This document shows positions 57,181 to 64,000 of a DNA stretch of 64,000 nt, in pieces; position 1 is the first letter of the stretch; each line of letters begins with the position of its first letter. A program made the translations under genes and the position numbers. Origin of the DNA: Candidatus Undinarchaeales archaeon (GTDB lineage: Archaea > SpSt-1190 > JASMDC01); assembly GCA_030753015.1 (NCBI GenBank), contig JASMDC010000006.1, positions 80,563 through 144,562 on the forward strand, written 5' to 3'. The notes beneath the pieces are model-generated. The model was not told the origin of the DNA, did not search any database, and saw only the letters and a program-made list of their open reading frames with translations.

Positions 57181-57310
57181 TAGATGACGCTCCCTGGGCT
57201 GTCCGAGGTCTGCCACTATAACGGACAGACTGTGTGCCCGCGTTCTCTTGTACCTTTCATGCACGACAGTTCGACCTATGGTCGCGGCTGAGCGCGGGGG
57301 GACGGCCCCG
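57181..57310 (+). ncRNA. Candidate structured RNA upstream of pyrB
   Basis: No ORF. A TATA-like ATATTTAAACG (57149-57159) would start transcription near 57180. Hairpin 1: GGGC and TGTCCG (57196-57205) pair with CGGACA (57222-57227) and GCCC (57236-57239). Hairpin 2: CCCGCG (57237-57242) with CGCGGG (57293-57298), enclosing CGACC-TAT-GGTCG (57272-57284). The GCCC arm and CCCGCG arm overlap, so these may be alternative folds. The rest of 57078-57393 holds only promoter elements. Confidence 0.4.
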
Positions 57311-57361
57311 TGCGATCATGACAGGACCTCCTATTCGCCATCTAAACCGGTGTGAAGTAAA

Positions 57362-57374
57362 GATACTTAAATGG
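57362..57374 (+). promoter_or_regulatory. TATA box of the pyr operon
   Basis: GATACTTAAATGG, centre about 26 nt before the pyrB ATG, so pyrB is probably translated from a leaderless transcript. Confidence 0.65.
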
Positions 57375-57393
57375 TGAAGTAGAGCCAACCTCC

Positions 57394-58326
57394 ATGTCGC
57401 AGTTGGACAAGGACATAATCTCCATGCGCGACCTCTCCAAGGACCAGGTCACAGGTATCCTGGAGCGGGCGCGGTACATGGACGAGCGCCTGAAGGCGCG
57501 GGATCCTCCTCGGAGCCTCGCCGGACGGATGATCGCATCGCTCTTCTTCGAGCCCAGTACCCGCACACGGCTGAGCTTCGAGACCGCCGCGAAGTGCATG
57601 GGCGGGATGGTCACCGGGTTCTCCTCTCCCAAGGGTACCTCGGTTGAGAAGGGAGAGACCCTATCGGACACGGTACGCACCGTGGAACAGTACGCCGACG
57701 CCATCGTGATGCGTCATCCTTTTGAGGGCGCCGCCCGACTGGCGTCCGAGGCCGTATCGATACCGGTGGTAAACGGTGGGGACGGCTCGAACCAGCACCC
57801 GACACAGACCTTGCTGGACCTCTACACCATCTGGAAGCACAAGGGGACCTTCGATCTCAAGGTGGCCCTCGTGGGTGACCTCAAGCATGCGCGGACGACC
57901 CGTTCCCTGGCCTACGCGCTGGGGATGTTCGGCGCGGACATCGCCCTCGTGGCGCCCAAGGGGCTGGAGATGAGCACCGAGGTGGTGGACGAAGTGCGCC
58001 AACAGTGGGGCACCAACATCACTCATGCCCACGATCCCGCAACGAGCCTAGGGGACGTGGACGCCGCCTACGTCGTCCGTATACAGAAGGAGCGGTTCGC
58101 CGATCCCCTGGAGCTCAAGCGCCTCCAGCGATCCTACCGGATCACCAAGGACACTCTCGCGTCGCTAAAGAGCGACGCCATCATCATGCACCCGCTTCCC
58201 CGGGTGGACGAAGTGGAGACCTCCGTGGACCAATCCGATCACGCTGTGTACTTCGACCAGGCCTACAACGGGGTGCCGGTGAGGATGGCGGTGCTTGAGA
58301 TGCTCATCAATGGAGGTGACGCCTGA
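57394..58326 (+). CDS. pyrB: Aspartate carbamoyltransferase catalytic subunit
   Basis: 310 aa; condenses carbamoyl phosphate and aspartate. STRTR (55-59), the K84/K86-region loop and HPTQ are present, as is HPLPRVDE in the C-terminal domain. First gene of pyrBIDKCFE, and probably leaderless. Confidence 0.96.
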   Translation: MSQLDKDIISMRDLSKDQVTGILERARYMDERLKARDPPRSLAGRMIASLFFEPSTRTRLSFETAAKCMGGMVTGFSSPKGTSVEKGETLSDTVRTVEQYADAIVMRHPFEGAARLASEAVSIPVVNGGDGSNQHPTQTLLDLYTIWKHKGTFDLKVALVGDLKHARTTRSLAYALGMFGADIALVAPKGLEMSTEVVDEVRQQWGTNITHAHDPATSLGDVDAAYVVRIQKERFADPLELKRLQRSYRITKDTLASLKSDAIIMHPLPRVDEVETSVDQSDHAVYFDQAYNGVPVRMAVLEMLINGGDA

Positions 58327-58790
58327 TGGATACGGACATGAAGGTACAGAAGCTCGCGAACGGCTATGTGATAGACCACGTCCCGGCCGGAAACGGGCTC
58401 GTGCTCGCCAAGGTGCTGGACCTCACGACAACCAACGGGGGGACCCTCCTCGTTGGTACGAACCTCGCCAGCGGGAAGCACGGCAGGAAGGATATCATCA
58501 AGATGGAGGACCGTACCCTCACCGAGGAGGAGGAGAGCAAGGTGGCCCTGGTCGCTCCCAATGCCACGGTATCGATCATCCGCGACTATAAGGTCGCAGA
58601 GAAGCGGACCCTGCGCATCCCCGAGGCCGTAGAGGATCTCATCCGTTGCCCCAATCCCCGATGCATCACACGGCTCGAGCCGCGACAGTCCTTCACCGTG
58701 GAGGGGACGGATCCCGTGCTGGTGCGGTGTCGCTACTGTGAGCGCACCCTCCAGGGGAACGAGGTCGGGGAGAACATCGTCCCAGGATAG
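58326..58790 (+). CDS. pyrI: Aspartate carbamoyltransferase regulatory subunit
   Basis: 154 aa. The N-terminal nucleotide-binding domain is followed by the zinc domain with C108, C113, C135 and C138 (C-x4-C-x21-C-x2-C). GGAGG precedes the ATG by 9 nt and the start overlaps the pyrB stop by one base. It confers allosteric control by nucleotides on the PyrB trimers. Confidence 0.96.
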   Translation: MDTDMKVQKLANGYVIDHVPAGNGLVLAKVLDLTTTNGGTLLVGTNLASGKHGRKDIIKMEDRTLTEEEESKVALVAPNATVSIIRDYKVAEKRTLRIPEAVEDLIRCPNPRCITRLEPRQSFTVEGTDPVLVRCRYCERTLQGNEVGENIVPG

Positions 58791-58793
58791 ACC

Positions 58794-59708
58794 ATGGCCG
58801 ACCTCGCCACTGACCTCGGGTTGGGACGGGTGCTGGCCGCCCCCACCATGCTCGCCTCGGGCATCCTGGCCACGTCAGCCGGTGCCATCCTCCGGGTGGC
58901 CCGGCACGGGCCGGGGGCGATAGTCACCAAGTCCGTGGGACGGGATCCCAATCCCGGCTACATGGGCCCGAACGTGGTAGAGGTCCCCGGCGGTTACCTC
59001 AACGCCATGGGGCTCCCTAACTGCGGGTGCGAGGCGTTCGCCAAGGAACTTGTCGATGCACGCGCATCCAGCGATGTACCACTGATCGCCAGCGTATATG
59101 GTCCCAGCCCCGAGGACGTGGGCGCGGTCATCACGACCCTTGGGGACGGATTCGACGCTGTGGAGGTCAACGTCTCGTGCCCTCATGCCGGTCGCGGTCA
59201 CGGGGGCATCCACGTCGCCCAAGACCGCGAGCTTCTCCTCGCCATCCTCGACACCGCCAAGGATGCGACGCGAAGGCCAGTGCTCGTCAAGCTTCCCTTC
59301 TCACACTCTCTTGTGGACCAGGCCCGCGACCTCGGAGCCAACGGCGCTGACGGAATCGTCGCCATCAACACCCTCCCAGCCATGGATATAGATGTCGGGT
59401 TCCGCCGGCCGGTCCTCGGGAACACCTTCGGTGGTCTCTCGGGACCTGCTATCCTACCGGTGGCACTGCGAGCGGTTTACGCGCTGCACGACGCTGTCGA
59501 TATCCCCGTCATCGCTTCCGGGGGTGCTGTATCCGGGGAGGACGTGGTCAAGTTCATGCTCGCGGGTGCGTCAGCTGTCCAGCTGGGCACCGCTGTCGCC
59601 TATCACGGACCAGAGGTGTTCGAGCGTGTCCATCGTGAGCTCGGGGACTACCTCGACGCCAACGGGTTCGCGCGGGCGGCCGAACTGGTGGGTGGTGCCC
59701 ATGGATAG
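58794..59708 (+). CDS. pyrD: Dihydroorotate dehydrogenase, class 1B catalytic subunit
   Basis: 304 aa FMN TIM-barrel enzyme. EVNVSCPH holds the nucleotide-site cysteine, and KLPFSHSLVD and GGAVSGEDVVKFMLAGASAVQLGT are family signatures. The adjacent pyrK marks it as the NAD-linked type 1B enzyme. The pyrK start overlaps its last eight bases. Confidence 0.94.
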   Translation: MADLATDLGLGRVLAAPTMLASGILATSAGAILRVARHGPGAIVTKSVGRDPNPGYMGPNVVEVPGGYLNAMGLPNCGCEAFAKELVDARASSDVPLIASVYGPSPEDVGAVITTLGDGFDAVEVNVSCPHAGRGHGGIHVAQDRELLLAILDTAKDATRRPVLVKLPFSHSLVDQARDLGANGADGIVAINTLPAMDIDVGFRRPVLGNTFGGLSGPAILPVALRAVYALHDAVDIPVIASGGAVSGEDVVKFMLAGASAVQLGTAVAYHGPEVFERVHRELGDYLDANGFARAAELVGGAHG

Positions 59709-60465
59709 GCCTACCAAAATGACGGTCACAGGCGCCGACCGGGTGGCTACTGACACGATACGGCTAACCCTGGACGCCACCTGGGACGCCCGCCCGGGGC
59801 AGTTCGCTATGGTATGGGTTCCGGGCGAGGGTGAGAAGCCCATGAGCGTGGTCGCCAGCGATCCCATGGCCGTGTGCGTGCGGTCCGTAGGCCCGTTCTC
59901 GCGATCATTGTGCTCCCGGACCGTCGGGGACATGATCGGGGTCCGAGGTCCCTACGGTACCGGCTTCACCCTTATGAAAGATGCGAACGCCCTGCTGGTG
60001 GCCGGTGGGATGGGTGCCGCTCCCCTGGCCTTCCTGGCCAACGAGCTCGCATTGGGGAACGAGGTCACCACCCTCCTGGGAGCGCGCACGGCCGACCAGC
60101 TCATCATGCCGGAGGCATTCACCAATACGGGCGGGCTCCACATCTTCACGGACGACGGCAGCAGCGGCGAGTCCGGCATAGTCACGTCGTCGCTGGACAG
60201 GTTCATTTGGGACACGGACCGTGTGTACGCATGCGGCCCGGAGCGGATGATGGTCGCCGTGCTCGACGCAGCGCTTGCGGCGGACGTACCTTGCGAGCTG
60301 TGCGTGGAACGCTACATGAAGTGCGGCGTGGGACTATGCGGTTCATGCCACGTGGGCGAAATCTGCGCATGTACCGAGGGCCCCGTGCTCTCGGGCGAAC
60401 GACTGAATGGGACGGGATTCGGACGGACGGCGCGTGACTGTGCCGGACGGAGGGTACCGGTGTAG
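59701..60465 (+). CDS. pyrK: Dihydroorotate dehydrogenase electron-transfer subunit
   Basis: 254 aa FAD/[2Fe-2S] subunit passing electrons from PyrD to NAD+. The FAD/NAD reductase fold has GGMGAAPLAFLA, and the C-terminal cluster region has C-x4-C-x2-C and a downstream cysteine (KCGVGLCGSCHVGEIC). ATG 59701 is assumed; ATG 59719 is an alternative. A longer frame through pyrD is spurious. Confidence 0.92.
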   Translation: MDRPTKMTVTGADRVATDTIRLTLDATWDARPGQFAMVWVPGEGEKPMSVVASDPMAVCVRSVGPFSRSLCSRTVGDMIGVRGPYGTGFTLMKDANALLVAGGMGAAPLAFLANELALGNEVTTLLGARTADQLIMPEAFTNTGGLHIFTDDGSSGESGIVTSSLDRFIWDTDRVYACGPERMMVAVLDAALAADVPCELCVERYMKCGVGLCGSCHVGEICACTEGPVLSGERLNGTGFGRTARDCAGRRVPV

Positions 60466-60469
60466 CATC

Positions 60470-61693
60470 ATGGTGTCGTACGACCTCGCCATCACCGGTG
60501 GACGCTGTCTTGTGGGTGGTCGTCTCGTACGCGCCGACATCTTCATCCGTGACGGCCGGATCGCCCGCATCGCCCGACGGTCCCTACCGGCCGACCGTGC
60601 AATAGATGCCAGGGACAGTATCTTGCTCCCCGGCCTCGTCGACCTCCACGTCCATCTACGGGACGGAGATCTTGCCCACAAAGAGACCTTCGCCACCGGC
60701 AGCGCAGCCTGTGCCCAGGGCGGCATTACAACCGCCGTGGACATGCCCAACAACGATCCTCCCACCGACACAATCGGAGCGCTCGAGGGGCGTGAGGCCG
60801 CTGCCGCTCGCTCCAGCCGTATAGATTTCCTTATCAATCCAGCCCTGCCGTTCCGCGGGGGACCCCCGCCCGACGTCCCCGCTTTCGGAGAGCTGTTCTG
60901 CTATCAGCATGGGACGGGAGCGCTGCTAGACACACCACCACCGCCAAAGAGCCTGCTGATGTTCCATGCCGAGTCCGATCGGACCGACGAGGGGGAACGT
61001 GAGTGCCTGCCGGACCTTCTGGCGGACCTGCACCGTCGCGAGCTTGCCAATCCCGTCCATCTCTGCCACATCTCCACGGCGGCCGGACTGGACGCCGTCC
61101 GCGCCAATCCCGGGGCCACATGCGAGGTCACCCCGCACCACCTATTGCTCACCACGAGACCGGAGGACCCTCTCTTTCGGGTCCGCCCCCCTCTCAGACG
61201 CTCTCATGATGTGACCGCTCTGTGGCAGGGAGTGACCGATGGCACGGTGACGACCATCGGTTCGGACCATGCTCCTCATTCGCGGGCCGAGAAGGAGAGC
61301 GGCGATCCGCCCTGCGGTATCCCCGGGGCCCCCACCATGCTCCCTCTCCTCTTCACAGCGTTCCTACGGCGCCGGCTGCCACTGGCGCTGCTCGCGCGCC
61401 TGACCTCCGAGAACCCGGCCCGGCTCCTCGGGCTCTACCCCGCGAAGGGGGCCCTGCGCGAGGGGAGCTTCGCCGACATGGTAGTGGTGCGCAAGGAAGA
61501 GGGGCGGATCCGGGCGGAGGACCTGTACACCATGGCGCGCTCGACGCCCTTCGATGGCCACAGGACAGCGGGGACGGTGGTGGCCACCGTCCGGCGCGGG
61601 GAGGTCATCTATCTTCATGATCATATAACCTCATCAGGAGGCGGACGAAATGTCAAAGGACTACTCAAGGAACTTCGGACGAAGAATGCGTGA
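60470..61693 (+). CDS. pyrC: Dihydroorotase
   Basis: 407 aa zinc amidohydrolase. DLHVHLRDG carries the HxH metal ligands, followed by MPNNDPPT and GSDHAPHS. ATG 60470 lies 4 nt after the pyrK stop. The last 44 bases overlap the start of pyrF. Confidence 0.94.
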   Translation: MVSYDLAITGGRCLVGGRLVRADIFIRDGRIARIARRSLPADRAIDARDSILLPGLVDLHVHLRDGDLAHKETFATGSAACAQGGITTAVDMPNNDPPTDTIGALEGREAAAARSSRIDFLINPALPFRGGPPPDVPAFGELFCYQHGTGALLDTPPPPKSLLMFHAESDRTDEGERECLPDLLADLHRRELANPVHLCHISTAAGLDAVRANPGATCEVTPHHLLLTTRPEDPLFRVRPPLRRSHDVTALWQGVTDGTVTTIGSDHAPHSRAEKESGDPPCGIPGAPTMLPLLFTAFLRRRLPLALLARLTSENPARLLGLYPAKGALREGSFADMVVVRKEEGRIRAEDLYTMARSTPFDGHRTAGTVVATVRRGEVIYLHDHITSSGGGRNVKGLLKELRTKNA

Positions 61694-62348
61694 CGCGATA
61701 CGGGAGCGGGGCAGTCGGGTGGCGCTCGCCTTGGACGTGCTCGACGAGCAGGAGGCCTATCGTGTGCTGGACGCGGTCCATCCACACCTGGCCGCAGTGA
61801 AGGTGAACTATCCCCTCTTCCTCTCCGTGGGCAGGGAGGCGGTCGGACGGATGATCGGACGCTATGACCTTCCATTCATCGGTGACTTCAAGATCGCTGA
61901 CATCGATGCCACCAACACGAAGATCTGTGAGATCATGTACGATGTCGGGTTCGACGCCCTCATAGCCCACAGCGTCGTGGGAAGGCAGGGGGCGCTGGAC
62001 GCTGTGCTCGACGCAGCAGCTCGCCATGGTCGGGGCGTCATCCTCGTGACCAGCATGTCCCATCCCGGTGCGAAGGAGTTCATGCCCCCTTACGAGGACA
62101 CGGCTCGGTTCGCCCGTGAGCTCGGTGTGGACGGTGTCATCGCCCCGGCGACCCGCACCGAGGAGGTGGCGGCCATCCGACGCATCGTTGGCGAGGACAT
62201 GCTCATCCTCTCACCCGGAGTGGGACCCCAGGGCGGAAAAGCCCAGGAGACGTTGGATGCCGGTGCCGACGCCCTCATCGTGGGCCGATCCATCTATTGC
62301 GCCGACGACCCGGAAACCGCGGCGCGACGGCTCGCGGAGGTGGTCTGA
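61650..62348 (+). CDS. pyrF: Orotidine-5'-phosphate decarboxylase
   Basis: 232 aa. LALDVLD, the catalytic GDFKIADID array and the phosphate-binding SPGVGPQGG and LIVGRSIY segments are present. GGAGG lies 8 nt before ATG 61650, inside pyrC, supporting an N-terminal extension of about 12 residues relative to a second ATG at 61686. Confidence 0.94.
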   Translation: MSKDYSRNFGRRMRDAIRERGSRVALALDVLDEQEAYRVLDAVHPHLAAVKVNYPLFLSVGREAVGRMIGRYDLPFIGDFKIADIDATNTKICEIMYDVGFDALIAHSVVGRQGALDAVLDAAARHGRGVILVTSMSHPGAKEFMPPYEDTARFARELGVDGVIAPATRTEEVAAIRRIVGEDMLILSPGVGPQGGKAQETLDAGADALIVGRSIYCADDPETAARRLAEVV

Positions 62349-62887
62349 TGGCCGATATGCGAGAGCGTCTGGTCGGTCTCCTGCAGGAGCGTGAAGCACT
62401 GCTTTTCGGCGAGTTCACCCTCAGCTCCGGGCGGAAGAGCTCGTACTACATCGACCTGCGCAGGGGCCAGTCCTTCCCCGACATCGCCGCGTCGTTCGCC
62501 GACCTGGGCGCGGGGCTCGTCCAGGATGCGGGGCTCCGTTTCGACGCCGTGGTGGGCGTACCCCTTGGCGGTGTCCCGCCGGCAGTGTTGCTTAGCCAGC
62601 GTCTGGACATTCCCTTCGGCTACCTCCGCAAGGAGGCCAAGAAGCATGGTACCCGCAAGAGAGTGGAGGGCGTCGTTGGCGAGCGTGTCCTGGTCGTGGA
62701 CGACGTCCTCACCACGGGCGGCAGCCTCCGTGATGCCGTGAAAACCCTCATGGGTGAAGGGCTCGAGATCGCAGGTGTGCTCGTCCTTGTCGACCGCAAG
62801 GAGGGGGGACAGGAGAACCTCGAGGATTTGGGGGCCCCGGTCATCTCGGTGCTCACATGCGAGGACCTGCTGTCCGCCGAGGAGTGA
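62348..62887 (+). CDS. pyrE: Orotate phosphoribosyltransferase
   Basis: 179 aa type I PRTase with the PRPP-binding motif VLVVDDVLTTGGS and the SSGRKSSYYIDLR start region. ATG 62348 overlaps the pyrF stop by one base. Last gene of the pyr operon. Confidence 0.96.
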   Translation: MADMRERLVGLLQEREALLFGEFTLSSGRKSSYYIDLRRGQSFPDIAASFADLGAGLVQDAGLRFDAVVGVPLGGVPPAVLLSQRLDIPFGYLRKEAKKHGTRKRVEGVVGERVLVVDDVLTTGGSLRDAVKTLMGEGLEIAGVLVLVDRKEGGQENLEDLGAPVISVLTCEDLLSAEE

Positions 62888-62921
62888 TCGTGATAACGTA
62901 GTTGGATTGTGAATACCTCGT

Positions 62922-62947
62922 GAGTACTAAAGCATGTTTTAGTACTC
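62922..62947. repeat. Perfect 10-bp inverted repeat
   Basis: GAGTACTAAA and TTTAGTACTC around a GCATGT loop, 34 nt after pyrE. It has no T-run after it, so it may be a weak terminator or a protein-binding site for the following gene. Confidence 0.7.
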
Positions 62948-63053
62948 CTATAATCAACCTTGACTCGACACAGCGACCAGGGATGATTAGCGTCCCGACC
63001 GATACCAACCTTTTTCAAGCTTGGACCCCAATCTCCCTGAGCAGGGACCCGCC

Positions 63054-63893
63054 ATGGCAGAAGAGGTTAGACGTTCGGTCATCGCCGGCTCGTGGTACCC
63101 CGGTTCGGAAAAAGGTCTACACGCGGCGCTGGACGAGTACTTCGATAATGTTGATACGATAGGGAGGAATGTAGATGATCCCATCGCCCTCATCAGCCCA
63201 CACGCGGGCTATTCCTTCTCGGGACCCACGGCCGCCTATGCCTATCACACGCTGAAGGGGAAGAGCTACGATGCCGTCGTGATACTTTCACCCCTCCACA
63301 GACTACCTCTCGGCAGGTACGTGGTGACCAAGGCCCGGGCCTACGAGACACCACTGGGAGAGGTACACGTCGACCAGGAACTGGTCGAAACGCTGGAGAA
63401 GGAGATACCCATCAACCGCTCAGGGTATGACGGCGAGCACTCGCTCGAGATCCAGCTACCTTTACTCCAGTACGTGCTCGGGAACGTGCCCATCCTCCCT
63501 GTGATGCTCGGTACAAGCTCCCTGGACGAGGGCGCCGAGCTGGGCAAGGTCCTGGCGAAGGTGCTCGACGACCGTAATGCCCTCATCGTGGCCAGCTCCG
63601 ACCTCCATCATATAGAGGACTTCGAGGAGGTGGCGACACGCGACAGGAAGGTCACCGACGCTCTCGCTTCCTTTGACATGGCACGTATCAGGGAATCGCT
63701 CTCGCCACCTGACTGCTCGGTGTGCGGTAAGGTGCCCATCATGGCAGCGCTCACCGCCGCTAGAGAGCTCGGGGCCGACACCATCGATGTGCTGAGCTAT
63801 ACAAACTCAGCCGAGGTAACCGGCCAGAAAATAATCGGACAGTACACAGTTGGATACTGTGCTGCGGCGGCGTACAGGAAGGGCGGGGCATAG
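63054..63893 (+). CDS. MEMO1-family protein
   Basis: 279 aa, dioxygenase-like fold of the MEMO family. The motifs RRSVIAGSWYP, SPHAGYSFSGPTAAYAY, HSLEIQLPLLQYVL and SSDLHH contain the conserved histidines. TATA-like CTTTTTCAAG near 63010 lies about 40 nt upstream of ATG 63054. In archaea it often neighbours AMMECR1 and radical-SAM genes; its biochemical role is unsettled. Confidence 0.92.
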   Translation: MAEEVRRSVIAGSWYPGSEKGLHAALDEYFDNVDTIGRNVDDPIALISPHAGYSFSGPTAAYAYHTLKGKSYDAVVILSPLHRLPLGRYVVTKARAYETPLGEVHVDQELVETLEKEIPINRSGYDGEHSLEIQLPLLQYVLGNVPILPVMLGTSSLDEGAELGKVLAKVLDDRNALIVASSDLHHIEDFEEVATRDRKVTDALASFDMARIRESLSPPDCSVCGKVPIMAALTAARELGADTIDVLSYTNSAEVTGQKIIGQYTVGYCAAAAYRKGGA

Positions 63894-63921
63894 GCCTCCG
63901 CCCTTCCAAGTGACACCGGAA

Positions 63922-64000
63922 TCACACGACCTGGTGCGATACCTTGAATCCGCTGGGCAGGTTCAGACCAATGATGATGCGCTGGTCCTTCACATCCCCG
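63922..64000 (-). CDS. C-terminal end of an unidentified protein (partial)
   Basis: The minus strand carries an open frame entering at the right edge and ending at TGA 63922-63924. Its 25 visible residues read GDVKDQRIIIGLNLPSGFKV and a short remainder. It is convergent with the MEMO-family gene, as expected for a real neighbour, but too short to identify. Confidence 0.5.
   Translation of the reverse strand, partial: GDVKDQRIIIGLNLPSGFKVSHQVV

Noticed and set aside
57181..57310. Known RNase P or SRP RNA, or a tRNA
   Set aside because: None of the expected conserved motifs is seen, and the length is too short for RNase P or SRP RNA.
62888..62920. Second C/D box sRNA (GTGATAA near 62889)
   Set aside because: No D box at the required 12-nt distance.

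Overview
The window is archaeal chromosome, GC-rich and densely coded. The evidence is an archaeal cdhABC-cooC-cdhDE operon, a nine-gene A-type ATP synthase, geranylgeranylglyceryl-phosphate (GGGP) and digeranylgeranylglyceryl-phosphate (DGGGP) synthases, ribosomal protein L40e, Tsr3, AsnC-type regulators, and TATA-box promoters that often sit about 25 nt before a leaderless start. Inner operon genes use GGAGG or GGTGATC Shine-Dalgarno sites and ATGA overlaps. A euryarchaeal lineage near Thermoplasmatota would fit, for example the bacterial-type phosphoglycerate mutase, but that placement is inference. I see no rRNA, CRISPR array or insertion sequence.

Layout. 1-7100 (minus): CO dehydrogenase/acetyl-CoA synthase with nickel chaperone CooC; cdhE runs off the left edge. 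7354-8854 (minus): a Gfo/Idh oxidoreductase and a CBS-domain protein. 8877-17747 (minus): ATP synthase H-I-K-E-C-F-A-B-D; the K ring subunit carries a Na+-site residue pattern. 17748-21360: a small coiled-coil ORF and two glutamate dehydrogenases, the first lacking the catalytic lysine. 21466-28450 (plus): five overlapping genes, NuoE/NuoF/NuoG-like plus NfnA/NfnB-like, which I read as an electron-bifurcating NAD(P)H:ferredoxin oxidoreductase. 28533-41000: a lone pyruvate-phosphate-dikinase ATP-binding domain protein, a GT-C glycosyltransferase, a carbamoyltransferase, XdhC, MtnA, an AsnC-type RAM protein, a lipoprotein phosphoesterase, a DegT aminotransferase and a membrane transglutaminase-like protein.

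41123-48262: a lysine-less PLP-fold protein whose gene ends inside a tRNA-Thr, a hydrolase, a MoaD-like protein facing a tiny CPVCC protein, threonine catabolism (tdh-kbl), a NAD-kinase-like protein and an ATP-grasp protein. 48366-57077: a polyprenyl-phosphate-sugar-type GT2 and two paralogous cassettes of a small membrane protein plus a GT39-like enzyme. These flank an ether-lipid/ribosome operon (tsr3, rpl40e, DGGGP and GGGP synthases) and a candidate C/D box sRNA. 57181-57310 is a candidate structured RNA. 57394-62887: pyrBIDKCFE, without carbamoyl-phosphate synthase. 63054-63893: a MEMO-family protein; a further minus-strand gene enters at the right edge.

Together these suggest an anaerobe that links acetyl-CoA chemistry (CODH/ACS, threonine cleavage), reduced ferredoxin and NAD(P)H pools (NuoEFG-Nfn complex, glutamate dehydrogenase) and a possibly Na+-driven ATP synthase, and that glycosylates surface proteins.
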